From NCBI RefSeq assembly GCF_030247195.1, contig NC_080671.1, forward strand, positions 97,513,845-97,577,844: 64,000 nucleotides of DNA. The letters are read 5' to 3'. The first letter of the stretch is position 1. Each line of letters opens with the position of its first letter. Made by a program: the position numbers and the translations under genes. Under the pieces are notes generated by a model, which made no database searches, had not been told where the DNA came from, and saw only the letters and a list, made by a program, of their open reading frames with translations. This stretch comes from Topomyia yanbarensis. Its lineage: Eukaryota; Arthropoda; Insecta; Diptera; Culicidae. Shown here piece by piece: positions 36,322 to 44,960 of the stretch.

Positions 36322-37212
36322 AGAGTGGGACACGGTTATATGAGAAAAATTAAATTTTTGCTCCGAGTAACTTTTTAGGCCCGATTTAGCTCCAAGAACA
36401 ACTCTGCAAATTTTAAGCTCGATTGGTGAAACTATATTTTTGCGCCCACTGTTTAAAGTTTACATGGGATTTCACATGGGGAAATCGTCTTTTGCAAAAT
36501 TATTCGTCCAAGAGTCGCCCGTTACCTTCTAAAAATAAATAAATGTCTAATTTTAAATAGAAAATTTGTTAAGGAAACAAAGTGTAGAAGACTGCGAAAC
36601 CATCTGATGCTTGTGGAAAAAGTTATTAAGAAAAAACCGATTGATGCCCTGAAGAACGATGAAAATTTCACTTTGCATAGCATCACTGCTGCTGACAATA
36701 AAATTATATGCAAAATTTTTAACTTTTTCTAATTATGTACAAAAGAGCCTTGATTTATCCATCAAACCTCTTGTAAAGTGGCCAAACAGTACAGATAATT
36801 GATGTAGACATATTTGGAGAACATCTAAACAAAATTTCAAATAATTTTGACAACCAACAGCAGTGGTGCTAGAAAAAATGAATATTTTATCAATAGTCAG
36901 AGCATCAATCGGTTTCAGTCTAATAACTTTTTCTCAAGCGTCAGATTGTTTCGTGGTTTTAGAGACTTTGTTTCTTTGTTAAATTTCCTATAAAAGCCAC
37001 ATAACGATTTATTTTTAGGAAGCAATGGGCGACTACTGAAGGAATTGTTTTGTGAAAGTTCATTTTCCCATACAAAATCCAATGTAAACTTTAAACAGCG
37101 AGCGCAAAAATATAGTTTCAGAGATCAAGCTAAGAATTTGCACAGTTGTTCTAGGACCCAAATGGTACCTAAAAAGTTGCTCGGAGCTGAAATGTATTTT
37201 TTGTCCCACCCT
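36322..37212. mobile_element. Foldback element in the LINE 5' UTR, 10-bp target duplication
   Basis: AGTGCATATT is perfectly duplicated at 36312-36321 and 37213-37222. Ends are AGAGTGGGAC and GTCCCACCCT. Long arms match across tgctccgagtaactttttag, ttgcgc-cactgtttaaagtt, ctaaaaataaat, aaggaaacaaagt and accgattgatgc. Its 891 bp are therefore one imperfect palindrome with an AT-rich centre near 36750-36850. A 10-bp duplication would suit a Mutator-like element, but this is inference. No ORF of note. Confidence 0.85.
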
Positions 37213-37384
37213 AGTGCATATTGCATTGAGCTTTTTTTTCGCTCGAACAGTCAACGAGTGCGGACGCCTCTTCAAGCGCTCCGCAAGTAATTTATTAATT
37301 AGTATTTTTTTACCTACGTAAACAAACATCGCGCGCGTGCCTCGTAAGTTACAGTGCTATTGAATTTCAAGTAATAGTAAAATA

Positions 37385-38929
37385 ATGCAGTGCGGTGTAA
37401 AAACTTGCAACATAAACGACGACCGCTTCCTCTGGAAGTGTGAATTTTGCAGCAGATCGTACCATGCTGCCTGTGTAGGTGTGCAGCGTAATCAGGAAAA
37501 TTTTATCCGGGCATTTATGGTGCCTGTGTGTGCGGACTGCCAGCACATTATTAGGACAGAGGTCGACACACGCAAAATGATCTATCTACAAGATCAGCTG
37601 CTAAAAATGATGAAGTCGCATACGGACACACAACATCGAACCACAGCTGACCTAAAGAGCCACAGTCTTGAATTGTTCGGTAGCATCGAACAATTACTTA
37701 ACGACGTAAAGCAGTCAATGCAAGTCGTCCATAAAAAGAACGAAAACATATGCAGTAAACTAGGTCAGCATTTTCATTCTTGTGACAATTTGTTGCAAAA
37801 TTCGATCGACGCCATCAGCAAATCGACCAAAACAATATCGGACAATATGAATCATAAAATTGACGAACGGCTATCACACCTCGAGAACGAACTGCTTTCC
37901 ACTAAATGTTCTGAGCCGTACCCTCTCGTCAATTCCGACCTATTGGAGGAATTGAAGGAAGAAGTGAAAGCTATTTCCATTGCAATCTCCAACATGACAA
38001 TACCAGAAAATGGCATGAATCAATCAAAATCGCTGGCTGAAGAATTAGCGGAAAAATCACACGCTACAGTAATCCAACAGAAATTAGATCATACGTCTCC
38101 AGGCTGGCGATTTTTGGGCGATAAATGGCAATGGAAGCAGGATTGGACAAAATATGACGCCAAACAACGCATTCGACGGCTTCAGGAGAAAGCTGCTGAT
38201 AAGGCAAGGCGCAACCGAAAACGTCGTAAGCAGTCAAGTCAACGTGACAACGATCGCGCTAACAATCATCATCATAACGACAGTGGTAAGACGTCAGACA
38301 AATTACTACTTGCCACGGCGAAAAAACAATTTTGCGTTCCTCCCACAACCACCGAACATCCGATTGCTGGTCTTGCAATACCAGCAGTAAAAACAAATTT
38401 CATAAACTTTAAAAAAGGTGACACCATCAACCCGTACCGTTCAGCTAACGAAAACATTCAACCCAAACAAATGAAAGTGACTCCTACCAGCGGCGAAAAT
38501 AGTTCAAACACATTGGCAACCACATCTCAACATTCGAACACAGACAGCCAATTTGAACTGGACCCCTTGCACCCTCCAATCGCACGCCTCACGTCACAAT
38601 CAACGAATGGCGACGGTCGCTTTTTAAAGGCCAGACTTCGCGAACCAAAAATAATGAACATTGTACGCCTATACCTGGCATATATGAAGGACCAACACCC
38701 ATCTATTTGCGTGGAAGGAATGACGCCGACTAGCATCAAAATGACGCTCGCATCCGAAGGACTACCGACCACTCCTGACCATCTCCTGCGCATTTTCATC
38801 GAAGTCTATCAGGAATATGGGCTAAACCCAGACGAAGCAGCAGCAGACCTTGTACTATGTTGCGTTTCGGCTTCGCCTCATCAGAAACCGACACTAACAC
38901 ATTGTCGGAATAGATTAGCGCCGGCTTGA
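37385..38929 (+). CDS. LINE ORF1 protein with PHD-like zinc finger (3' end replaced by an insertion)
   Basis: 514 codons from ATG at 37385. The N-terminus carries a C4HC3 pattern: C3, C8, C19, C22, H27, C30, C49, C52, spaced as in a PHD finger. PHD-like ORF1 fingers occur in CR1-group LINEs, whereas classical jockey ORF1 has CCHC knuckles. A helical, probably coiled-coil region spans roughly residues 100-215. A tryptophan-rich patch and a strongly basic stretch (residues ~255-290) follow, and a folded C-terminal part lies at about 415-490. ORF1 proteins bind the element's RNA. The last 24 codons and the stop at 38927 lie in a 411-bp palindromic insertion beginning at 38853. An open frame resumes at 39265-39528, so the present C-terminus is probably not the ancestral one. 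Confidence 0.85.
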   Translation: MQCGVKTCNINDDRFLWKCEFCSRSYHAACVGVQRNQENFIRAFMVPVCADCQHIIRTEVDTRKMIYLQDQLLKMMKSHTDTQHRTTADLKSHSLELFGSIEQLLNDVKQSMQVVHKKNENICSKLGQHFHSCDNLLQNSIDAISKSTKTISDNMNHKIDERLSHLENELLSTKCSEPYPLVNSDLLEELKEEVKAISIAISNMTIPENGMNQSKSLAEELAEKSHATVIQQKLDHTSPGWRFLGDKWQWKQDWTKYDAKQRIRRLQEKAADKARRNRKRRKQSSQRDNDRANNHHHNDSGKTSDKLLLATAKKQFCVPPTTTEHPIAGLAIPAVKTNFINFKKGDTINPYRSANENIQPKQMKVTPTSGENSSNTLATTSQHSNTDSQFELDPLHPPIARLTSQSTNGDGRFLKARLREPKIMNIVRLYLAYMKDQHPSICVEGMTPTSIKMTLASEGLPTTPDHLLRIFIEVYQEYGLNPDEAAADLVLCCVSASPHQKPTLTHCRNRLAPA

Positions 38930-38934
38930 CGCAA
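38860..38934 (-). ncRNA. Hammerhead ribozyme (left arm, minus strand)
   Basis: Inverted copy of the ribozyme at 39182-39256. On the minus strand it keeps CTGATGA, stem II ggc-gaa-gcc, GAAA and the ttgcg/cgcaa stem III with GTC at the cleavage site. It differs from the right-arm copy at one stem II loop base and one stem I loop base, neither in the catalytic core. It is antisense to the last codons of the present ORF1. Confidence 0.8.
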
Positions 38935-39181
38935 ATCCCTTAAAACTAAAACACACTATGTGTTTCAATCAAACGACTGATCAAACGTGATGTCCCGTTC
39001 GAGCAGAAGTTCTGTTTATGCCGATGAGACACAAGTGAAGCCGAAACTTGTCTTGGCTTAGCAGACAAGTTTCGGCTTCACTTGTGTCTCATCGGCATAA
39101 ACAGAACTTCTGCTCGAACGGGACATCACGTTTGATCAGTCGTTTGATTGAAACACATAGTGTGTTTTAGTTTTAAGGGAT

Positions 39182-39256
39182 TTGCGTCAAGCCGGCGCTA
39201 ATCTGTTCCGACAATGTGTTAGTGTCGGTTTCTGATGAGGCAAAGCCGAAACGCAA
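39182..39256 (+). ncRNA. Hammerhead ribozyme, type III, intact core
   Basis: Stem III 5' strand ttgcg (39182-39186) pairs with cgcaa (39252-39256). The cleavage triplet GTC ends at 39188. Stem I aagccggcgct (39189-39199) pairs over 11 positions, four of them G-U, with agtgtcggttt (39221-39231). The core CTGATGA is at 39232-39238. Stem II ggc-aaa-gcc is at 39239-39247 and GAAA at 39248-39251. All conserved core bases and the A15.1-U16.1 pair are present. Hammerheads in animal repeats (Penelope-like elements, retrozymes) self-cleave their transcripts. Activity here is predicted, not shown. Confidence 0.85.
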
Positions 39257-39264
39257 CATAGTAT

Positions 39265-39528
39265 GAAATAAGGATTTGTGCCCTCCTGTACAAAGACTGG
39301 TTTTTACCAACAAATTTTCACCCTAGTGAGAAATTTTGGTTTTACCAAATTTTCCTCCTTAGGGTGAAATATAGCATAGAGCAGACCTTGACTCTTATGG
39401 AAAATTTTTATCAAGCGAAAGAACCAGGCGCCTTCAACAACTCCGCGAAGCTACGCATAAATTTGGAACGTCGAATTTTCGGAAGTAACGACGCCCTCTA
39501 TAGAGGAAGAAAATATAACTGTAAGTAA
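39265..39528 (+). pseudogene. Probable severed 3' end of LINE ORF1
   Basis: Directly after the palindrome an open frame of 87 codons runs to TAA at 39526-39528. It contains ICALLYKDWFLPTNFHPSEK, LMENFYQAKEPGAFNNSAKL and RRIFGSNDALYRGRKYN. If the insertion duplicated two bases (TG), this frame would continue that of ORF1 at 38850. If the duplication is TA, ORF1 would end there instead and this frame would be separate. The length of the open frame favours the first reading (inference). It overlaps the open frame of ORF2 from 39461. Confidence 0.5.
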
Positions 39529-39580
39529 TTTAAATATTCCAAAAACTTCTTCGCATCCACAACAGAATTCGACTGAAATT

Positions 39581-42457
39581 TTGGTCTATTGCCAAAATTT
39601 TAATCGAATGAAAAGCCCAGCCAAAATGAAAGAAATCCAACAAAAACTAATCTCATCTTCTTTTAATATAATTCTTGGAACAGAAAGTAGCTGGGATGAA
39701 AGCGTAAGAAGCGAAGAAATTTTTGGAAATCAATTTAATGTATTTCGGCATGACCGTAATTTGTCTCTTTGTAATAAAAAGTCTGGAGGAGGAGTCATTA
39801 TAGCCATAAACGCAGACTTTTCTTCAGAAGAAATAGAAACCATTAAACATATAGAATTTGAACATATATGGGCAAAAGCAGTAATATCAGGAGAAGTGCA
39901 CATATTCTCCTCTGTGTACTTTCCACCTGAATATGCTCACAAAAAATCATTTGAACTATTTTTTCAAACTGTAGAATCTATCATGTCAAACATGGAACCT
40001 GAAGTAAAACTGCATATTTATGGCGACTTTAATCAACGTAACACCAACTTCATCGTAGACATTGAAAACGAATCTATCTTACTCCCTGTCGTAGGCGAAA
40101 ATGAAACACTTCAATTCTTCTTTGACAAAATATCTGAATTTGGCCTGCACCAAATCAACCATGTAAAAAATAAACAAAATTCATATTTAGACCTCTTATT
40201 CACGAACTGCACTGAAGACTTTTGTGTTAATGCATCTTTAACTCCCTTATGGAAAAATGAAGTATTTCACACAGCAATCGAATATTCAATTTTCATTCAT
40301 CAAAACTCTTCCCCGAACGACTTGGAGTATGAGGAAGTGCCGGAATACTATAAAACTGACTTCGAAGAAGTCAAACGTAGACTATGTAGAATAAATTGGC
40401 AAACTGTATTGAGTATAGAAGGAAATGTCAACGAAGCAGTGACTAAATTCTATTTAATTGTAACGAATTTAATCTCTGGAACAGTACCAGTAAAAAGAAG
40501 AAGAAGAACTCATGGCGGCCAGCAGCCTGTATGGTTCAACCAACATCTGAAAAATTTAAAAAATAGAAAGCAAAAGGCACATAAAATTTACAAGAAAGAA
40601 CATAGCATTACAAATCGGCAAAACTATCTGGATATTTGTTCCCAACTCGACATAGCCATCAACACTGCACATGAAGAATATAATCGTAAAATCGAGACTG
40701 AAATCAAGACCTATCCAAAGAATTTCTTCAATTACGTGAAAACGAAATTGAAAAGTAGCAACTTTCCATCCCAAATGCATTTTGACGGACATGTAGGAAA
40801 TAACAATACTGAAATTTGCAATTTATTTGGAAAATTCTTTCAAGAAGTCTATATTTCATATTCCGAAACAGACCGCGACCGCGACTACTTTTCATTTATA
40901 CCTGAATTTTCAAATGACATTGCCGTCCACGAACTATCTGAACACGAAATTACCACTGCACTAAAAAACTTGGACGCATCAAAAGGACCTGGACCGGACG
41001 AAATAGCACCAATATTTTTAAAAAATCTAGCAGAAGAATTCACTCTACCACTACTACATATTTTCAACATGTCACTGAAAAATGGAACATTCCCAGAAAT
41101 TTGGAAATCATCCTTTTTAGTGCCAATTTTTAAATCAGGCGCTAAATCGGACATCCGAAACCATCGTGGGATTGTCATTATATCATGCATTCCAAAATTA
41201 TTCGAAAAACTAGTAAATGACAAAATATTTCAGCAAATAAAAAATCAAATAACAAGCAAGCAGCATGGCTTTTATAAAGGCCGCTCAACAACATCAAACC
41301 TTTTAGAATTTGTAACATTTACTGTAAATGCAATGGACAATGGCAACCATGTGGAAACACTCTACACTGACTTTAGTAAAGCATTCGACCGTATTGACAT
41401 ACCTTTATTACTCTTCAAACTGCAAAAATATGGCATAGAAAATAAACTATTGAAATGGCTCGAATCATATTTAACGAACCGTCAACAAACAGTTCGCTTT
41501 CAGAATATACTCCCGGAACCAATTTCTGTCACCTCTGGCGTACCCCAGGGTTCCCACTTAGGCCCTCTTCTTTTTATTTTGTACGTTAATGACATTGCCT
41601 TTATACTCAAACATCTTAAAGTGCTTATATATGCAGATGACATGAAACTTTTCATGGAAATAAGAAATGTCAAAGACACTGAAATATTCCAAAACGAAAT
41701 AAATATATTCCACACGTGGTGTAGCAAAAGTCTACTCCAACTTAATGTAAAGAAATGCAACTCAATAACCTTCAGCAGAAAAATTTCAAATGTTCCCATA
41801 GGCATACACTTAGGCAACCAACTTGTAGAAAAATGCAAAATTGTACGAGATTTAGGCGTAATCTTAGACGCCAAGCTCACATTTGTTGAACATTATAATA
41901 CAATAATAAATAAAGCAAATAGTATGCTGGGCTTTATTAAACGTTTCACCTACAATTTTGAAGACCCTTACACAATAAAATCATTATACAACACATATGT
42001 CAGGCCAATTTTGGAATATTGCAGCATAGTATGGAACCCATACACTGTCCTGTACGAAGAACGCATCGAATCAGTCCAAAAACAATTTATTTTGTACGCG
42101 CTTCGTAAACTAAACTGGACGACATTTCCTCTTCCATCGTATAAAGCACGTTGCATGCTCATTAATATACAAACACTCAAAGAACGCCGCGAATTTGCCA
42201 TGCTTTACTTTATCAACGACATTATTTCTCAACGTGTTCAATCCGCATCATTACTTTCGCAAATAAAATTTTATGTACCTATCCGACAACTAAGAACTCG
42301 TAATTTATTCGAAGAACAATCTTTTAGGACAAACTATGCTAAAAATAGCCCCATCAATAGAATGATGCGTCATTATAATGAAAATTGTGTAATAATTGAC
42401 CTTTCCATGTCTAGAAAACAAATCAAATCTGAACTAAACCGTAGAAATAATGTATAG
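39581..42457 (+). CDS. LINE ORF2: APE-type endonuclease and reverse transcriptase
   Basis: 958 uninterrupted codons counted from 39581, where the codon is TTG. The frame is open from 39461 and the first ATG is at 39608. The endonuclease includes N6 in YCQNFNRMKS, E35 in GTESSW, GDFN at 148-151, DLLFTN and a final FHTAI motif. The RT includes KGPGPDEIAP, NHRGIVIISC, TDFSKAFDRID, SGVPQGSHLGPLLFILYVND and catalytic YADD at 684-687 (41630-41641), then LGVILDAKLTF. The C-terminal part has RPILEYCSIVWNPY and RIESVQKQF. Because the presumed catalytic N6 precedes the first ATG, translation must start upstream or by frameshift or reinitiation from ORF1. It makes the first-strand nick and cDNA during target-primed reverse transcription. 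All key residues look intact. Clade: jockey/CR1 group. Confidence 0.93.
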   Translation: MVYCQNFNRMKSPAKMKEIQQKLISSSFNIILGTESSWDESVRSEEIFGNQFNVFRHDRNLSLCNKKSGGGVIIAINADFSSEEIETIKHIEFEHIWAKAVISGEVHIFSSVYFPPEYAHKKSFELFFQTVESIMSNMEPEVKLHIYGDFNQRNTNFIVDIENESILLPVVGENETLQFFFDKISEFGLHQINHVKNKQNSYLDLLFTNCTEDFCVNASLTPLWKNEVFHTAIEYSIFIHQNSSPNDLEYEEVPEYYKTDFEEVKRRLCRINWQTVLSIEGNVNEAVTKFYLIVTNLISGTVPVKRRRRTHGGQQPVWFNQHLKNLKNRKQKAHKIYKKEHSITNRQNYLDICSQLDIAINTAHEEYNRKIETEIKTYPKNFFNYVKTKLKSSNFPSQMHFDGHVGNNNTEICNLFGKFFQEVYISYSETDRDRDYFSFIPEFSNDIAVHELSEHEITTALKNLDASKGPGPDEIAPIFLKNLAEEFTLPLLHIFNMSLKNGTFPEIWKSSFLVPIFKSGAKSDIRNHRGIVIISCIPKLFEKLVNDKIFQQIKNQITSKQHGFYKGRSTTSNLLEFVTFTVNAMDNGNHVETLYTDFSKAFDRIDIPLLLFKLQKYGIENKLLKWLESYLTNRQQTVRFQNILPEPISVTSGVPQGSHLGPLLFILYVNDIAFILKHLKVLIYADDMKLFMEIRNVKDTEIFQNEINIFHTWCSKSLLQLNVKKCNSITFSRKISNVPIGIHLGNQLVEKCKIVRDLGVILDAKLTFVEHYNTIINKANSMLGFIKRFTYNFEDPYTIKSLYNTYVRPILEYCSIVWNPYTVLYEERIESVQKQFILYALRKLNWTTFPLPSYKARCMLINIQTLKERREFAMLYFINDIISQRVQSASLLSQIKFYVPIRQLRTRNLFEEQSFRTNYAKNSPINRMMRHYNENCVIIDLSMSRKQIKSELNRRNNV

Positions 42458-42510
42458 TATATAAGTAGATATTGTAAATCCATTCTATGTAGTCTACATA
42501 TGCTTGACGA

Positions 42511-42539
42511 AATAAATAAATAAATAAATAAATAAATAA
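42511..42539 (+). repeat. (AAATA)n LINE 3' tail
   Basis: Seven aaata/aata units follow a 53-bp 3' UTR after the ORF2 stop and mark the LINE's 3' end. Juan- and CR1-like LINEs end in such short repeats. Confidence 0.8.
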
Positions 42540-42651
42540 GCCAAACCAAGCATAGATTTCATTAATTCTCATCAGCTTAATCAGAACTGATTTTCTTGTG
42601 GGACTAGGGGTTTGCTCAGAAACACAAATTATGTCCCCGTTTTTTGGAGCT

Positions 42652-42713
42652 AGTGTCAATCCGGCGCTAGCTTAGTACTATCACTAAGTTAGTGTCGGTT
42701 TCTGATGAGACGA
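42652..42713 (+). repeat. Truncated hammerhead-ribozyme copy
   Basis: GTC (42655-42657) is followed by aatccggcgctagc, which pairs with ttagtgtcggttt, then CTGATGA at 42702-42708 and gacga. The sequence then departs from the family, so the GAAA core and stem III are missing. It lies 110 bp past the LINE tail. Confidence 0.6.
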
Positions 42714-42719
42714 ATATTC

Positions 42720-44406
42720 CATACTATTTTACAATTGATTGGGTCATTTTATTTCCAATGCAGTATTAAAGGTTTGCGATTGTCAAAACCCATTCAAGAT
42801 TGCCCACAGCCAAGTTCGAAACGATTTCGCGCTGACAAACAATAAATTTCTCACATCACCCAGAAAAGTCGAACAGCGTTCGTACAATTATCAGTTGATA
42901 AATCTCCGGCGCACCGTTTCCAGAGATTTGCATTTTTCCAGTGATCATGCTTCAAGCTCCCCGAAACAATGCCGAATCGAATCAACTCGACTGCCGCAGT
43001 CCTCCAATCATTACACGGGCAGGGATACAATGAGCAGGGGATTGCGTGGCGGTGGTGGTTTTTGAACCAAGGAACTGGCGGAAATGTGTTGTGTTTGGCG
43101 GTTCGGGCACAACGAAACACTTGGCGAACATTTCCCATCGATTTTGATTAAAATCTAAACAAATGTGTGTACATAAAACACGACCGATGGCAATATTTTA
43201 TGCCGTTGCGGTGCGATATCGTACACCGCATCGTTGTTGTTGTTGTTGGTTGTTGTCTTGGGACGACGAACGTGAACGGCTTCGACGGTCTTAAACATGT
43301 GAATAATCGAATCCGCGCGCCGTGCAGTGACTCCGCAGTGATGATGACGACAGCTTGGAAATCGGGTCCCCCGCCCGAAGGGGTCATCCGCTGAGGAAGT
43401 CCGAGAGCTGCTTCTATCTTGTTTGAAATCATAGAAATGGTTTAGCTCTGCCGCGCGCGCCTCCATCTGTCGTCGGGTTGCGAACATGGCTTCTATTGTT
43501 GGTCCGTGAAGATTTGGAACGTCGTTGATTGCCATCGCCTAGAGATGACCGGCTCGCATCAGCAACGGAAAGCTTCGTCGATGAAGACTTCTTCTGTAAA
43601 CATTGTTTTGTTTCTTTTCCCTTTGCTGTGAATGAAGATTTATCACCAGAAATCGATCAAAGCGTCACATGTTGGGTCATTTTTTATTCCATCGGGGCGA
43701 TGTTTTTGGTTTTCGGTTTTTGGTCATGTGTCGATAGAGCTTGTTAACTTTCGCATGTGGGAGGTGAACGAATTGAATAGTCAAACGGATTGTGGTGATT
43801 TATGGTATTTGTGGAATGGGATTTGCAGCGAGAGATTGAATTAATTTTTAGTTGCATAATACTTTTATTGAAATGTTTTGAAAAAAAAATTGCATATTTT
43901 ATTTGCGAAACATGCATTTTCAGTTTGCTCAGAGGCGGAATGCTTGCGAGTGTTTTAATGCGATGGAGCTTGGTAACCAACTAATTTTTCAAAGTTGATA
44001 CGCATAACAGTGATTATAATATGAGAATTAACAGCCAAACCGTGTGTCGGAAATCCAAAATTATTAAGTTTCCCGTCCTTGATTCCTTAACCTTCCTTAG
44101 GTACTAACTGTTTGTTGCGAATTAGTTGTTGGCCGGTCATTTTAACCCAGCGTTAAAACCCAGTTTTTAGAGGTATTTTTCAACTAAACCTATATATTTC
44201 GGTGCCGAATCGGATCACGTTCGACCTCCATAGATCTATGCAAATCCGTTTTCATAAATCACTTATTCATCGATTCCCAAGCAACAATCCAAATGCTAAA
44301 TTGTATAATATAAGTTTTATATTAGTTTTATGAAAGCATGGCTGCATAAATCCAGTTTTATGACTGCTTTTGACAAGAGCCTCTAGTTTTATGTGATTTG
44401 CGAATA
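42720..44406. other. GC-richer unique island with (TTG)n run
   Basis: 42950-43560 is GC-richer and shows no transposon relation. A (TTG)n run is at 43232-43256. On the minus strand an ATG at 43535 opens a 126-codon frame beginning MAINDVPNLHGPTIEAMFAT, with codon use that looks somewhat protein-like and an asparagine run from the microsatellite. I do not recognise it and see no clear splice sites, so I leave it as a possible exon only. 43560-44406 is AT-rich and featureless. Confidence 0.3.
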
Positions 44407-44410
44407 TTAA

Positions 44411-44960
44411 CCCTAGAACGTTGCACTGGGGTACAAATGAACCCCACGCATTCTTTGGAGCCATGGGAAGATGAGGATTCGGCATTTACCGACCTGGTAC
44501 CCTAACTATAATTCAACTTATAGTTCCTAGTAAGAGTAGAAAAAAGTTGTATAGCCAGTTTGCTTACAGCTTTCGTGGAGGCAGTTGTCAAAGTTGGCGT
44601 GGGGTACATTTGTACCCCAGTGTACGGTTGCCGTTAGTGTTTCGTCAGGTTTCGTGCTGTCAGTGGAAATGTGATTCGTGACATTACCAGTTTAAATACT
44701 AGTTGTTTTACTACGTAAGTAACAATTAGTATTATATAATCGTTTTTATTCATTTATTCAATTAATTTAAATTAATTTTGAAACTGAACAAAAAATCGTT
44801 CTCATTTTTGTTGGTTTTTATTGTTTTATTGTTTATTTTTTATAGTTTTTCAAAGCAATGGCTCGCAAGTATAATATGCGCACAATAGCTGCTGTAACAG
44901 TAACGTTGCGTGTTACCAATGTATTAGAGGTCAGAAAAAAAATTTCATTTCAATTTTAAA
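44411..44960 (+). mobile_element. piggyBac-like element, second copy, right end not found
   Basis: TTAA at 44407-44410, then CCCTAGAACGttgcactggg, then the same ~450-bp sequence as 31138-31600. It has an extra ~55-bp block at 44596-44650 containing ggggtacatttgtacccc. The possible intron (gtaagt at 44715, tatag at 44841-44845) is conserved. The downstream ATG at 44858 opens 33 codons (MARKYNMRTIAAVTVTLRVT onward) before a stop at 44957, perhaps the N-terminus of a former transposase. The right terminus is missing. Confidence 0.7.

Larger units (their letters stand above)
38853..39263. mobile_element. 411-bp near-perfect palindrome carrying two hammerhead ribozymes
   Basis: Arms 38853-39053 and 39063-39263 (201 bp each) are inverted copies with two mismatches by eye, around a 9-bp spacer tggcttagc. 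The outer ends are TACTATGTTGCG and its complement. Each arm carries a complete hammerhead ribozyme near its outer end, both directed outward. The element lies within LINE ORF1. A 2-bp duplication (TG or TA) is possible but not decisive. I know of no described element with this structure. Confidence 0.85.
36090..42539 (+). mobile_element. Jockey/CR1-group LINE, near full length, with two insertions
   Basis: The unit comprises a 5' UTR (about 36090-36321 resuming at 37223-37384), ORF1, ORF2 and a 3' tail of (AAATA)n at 42511-42539. The 5' boundary is approximate: sequence from near 36100 (cgtccgagagctcgtgtcag) reads like a LINE 5' UTR. Removing the foldback element at 36322-37212 joins it smoothly to the rest. 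ORF2 is uninterrupted, so this copy is younger than the other LINEs in the window. A second palindromic element cuts ORF1 near its 3' end. Confidence 0.75.

Noticed and set aside
39000..39066. A second hammerhead-like core in the centre of the palindrome (ccgatgag ... ccgaaac).
   Set aside because: CCGATGA departs from CTGATGA and no matching stem III with a cleavage triplet can be drawn, except one created by the palindrome itself.
43155..43535. 126-codon minus-strand ORF beginning MAINDVPNLHGP.
   Set aside because: Kept only as a possible exon in the island entry. There are no clear splice sites, no homology I recognise, and it contains a microsatellite.
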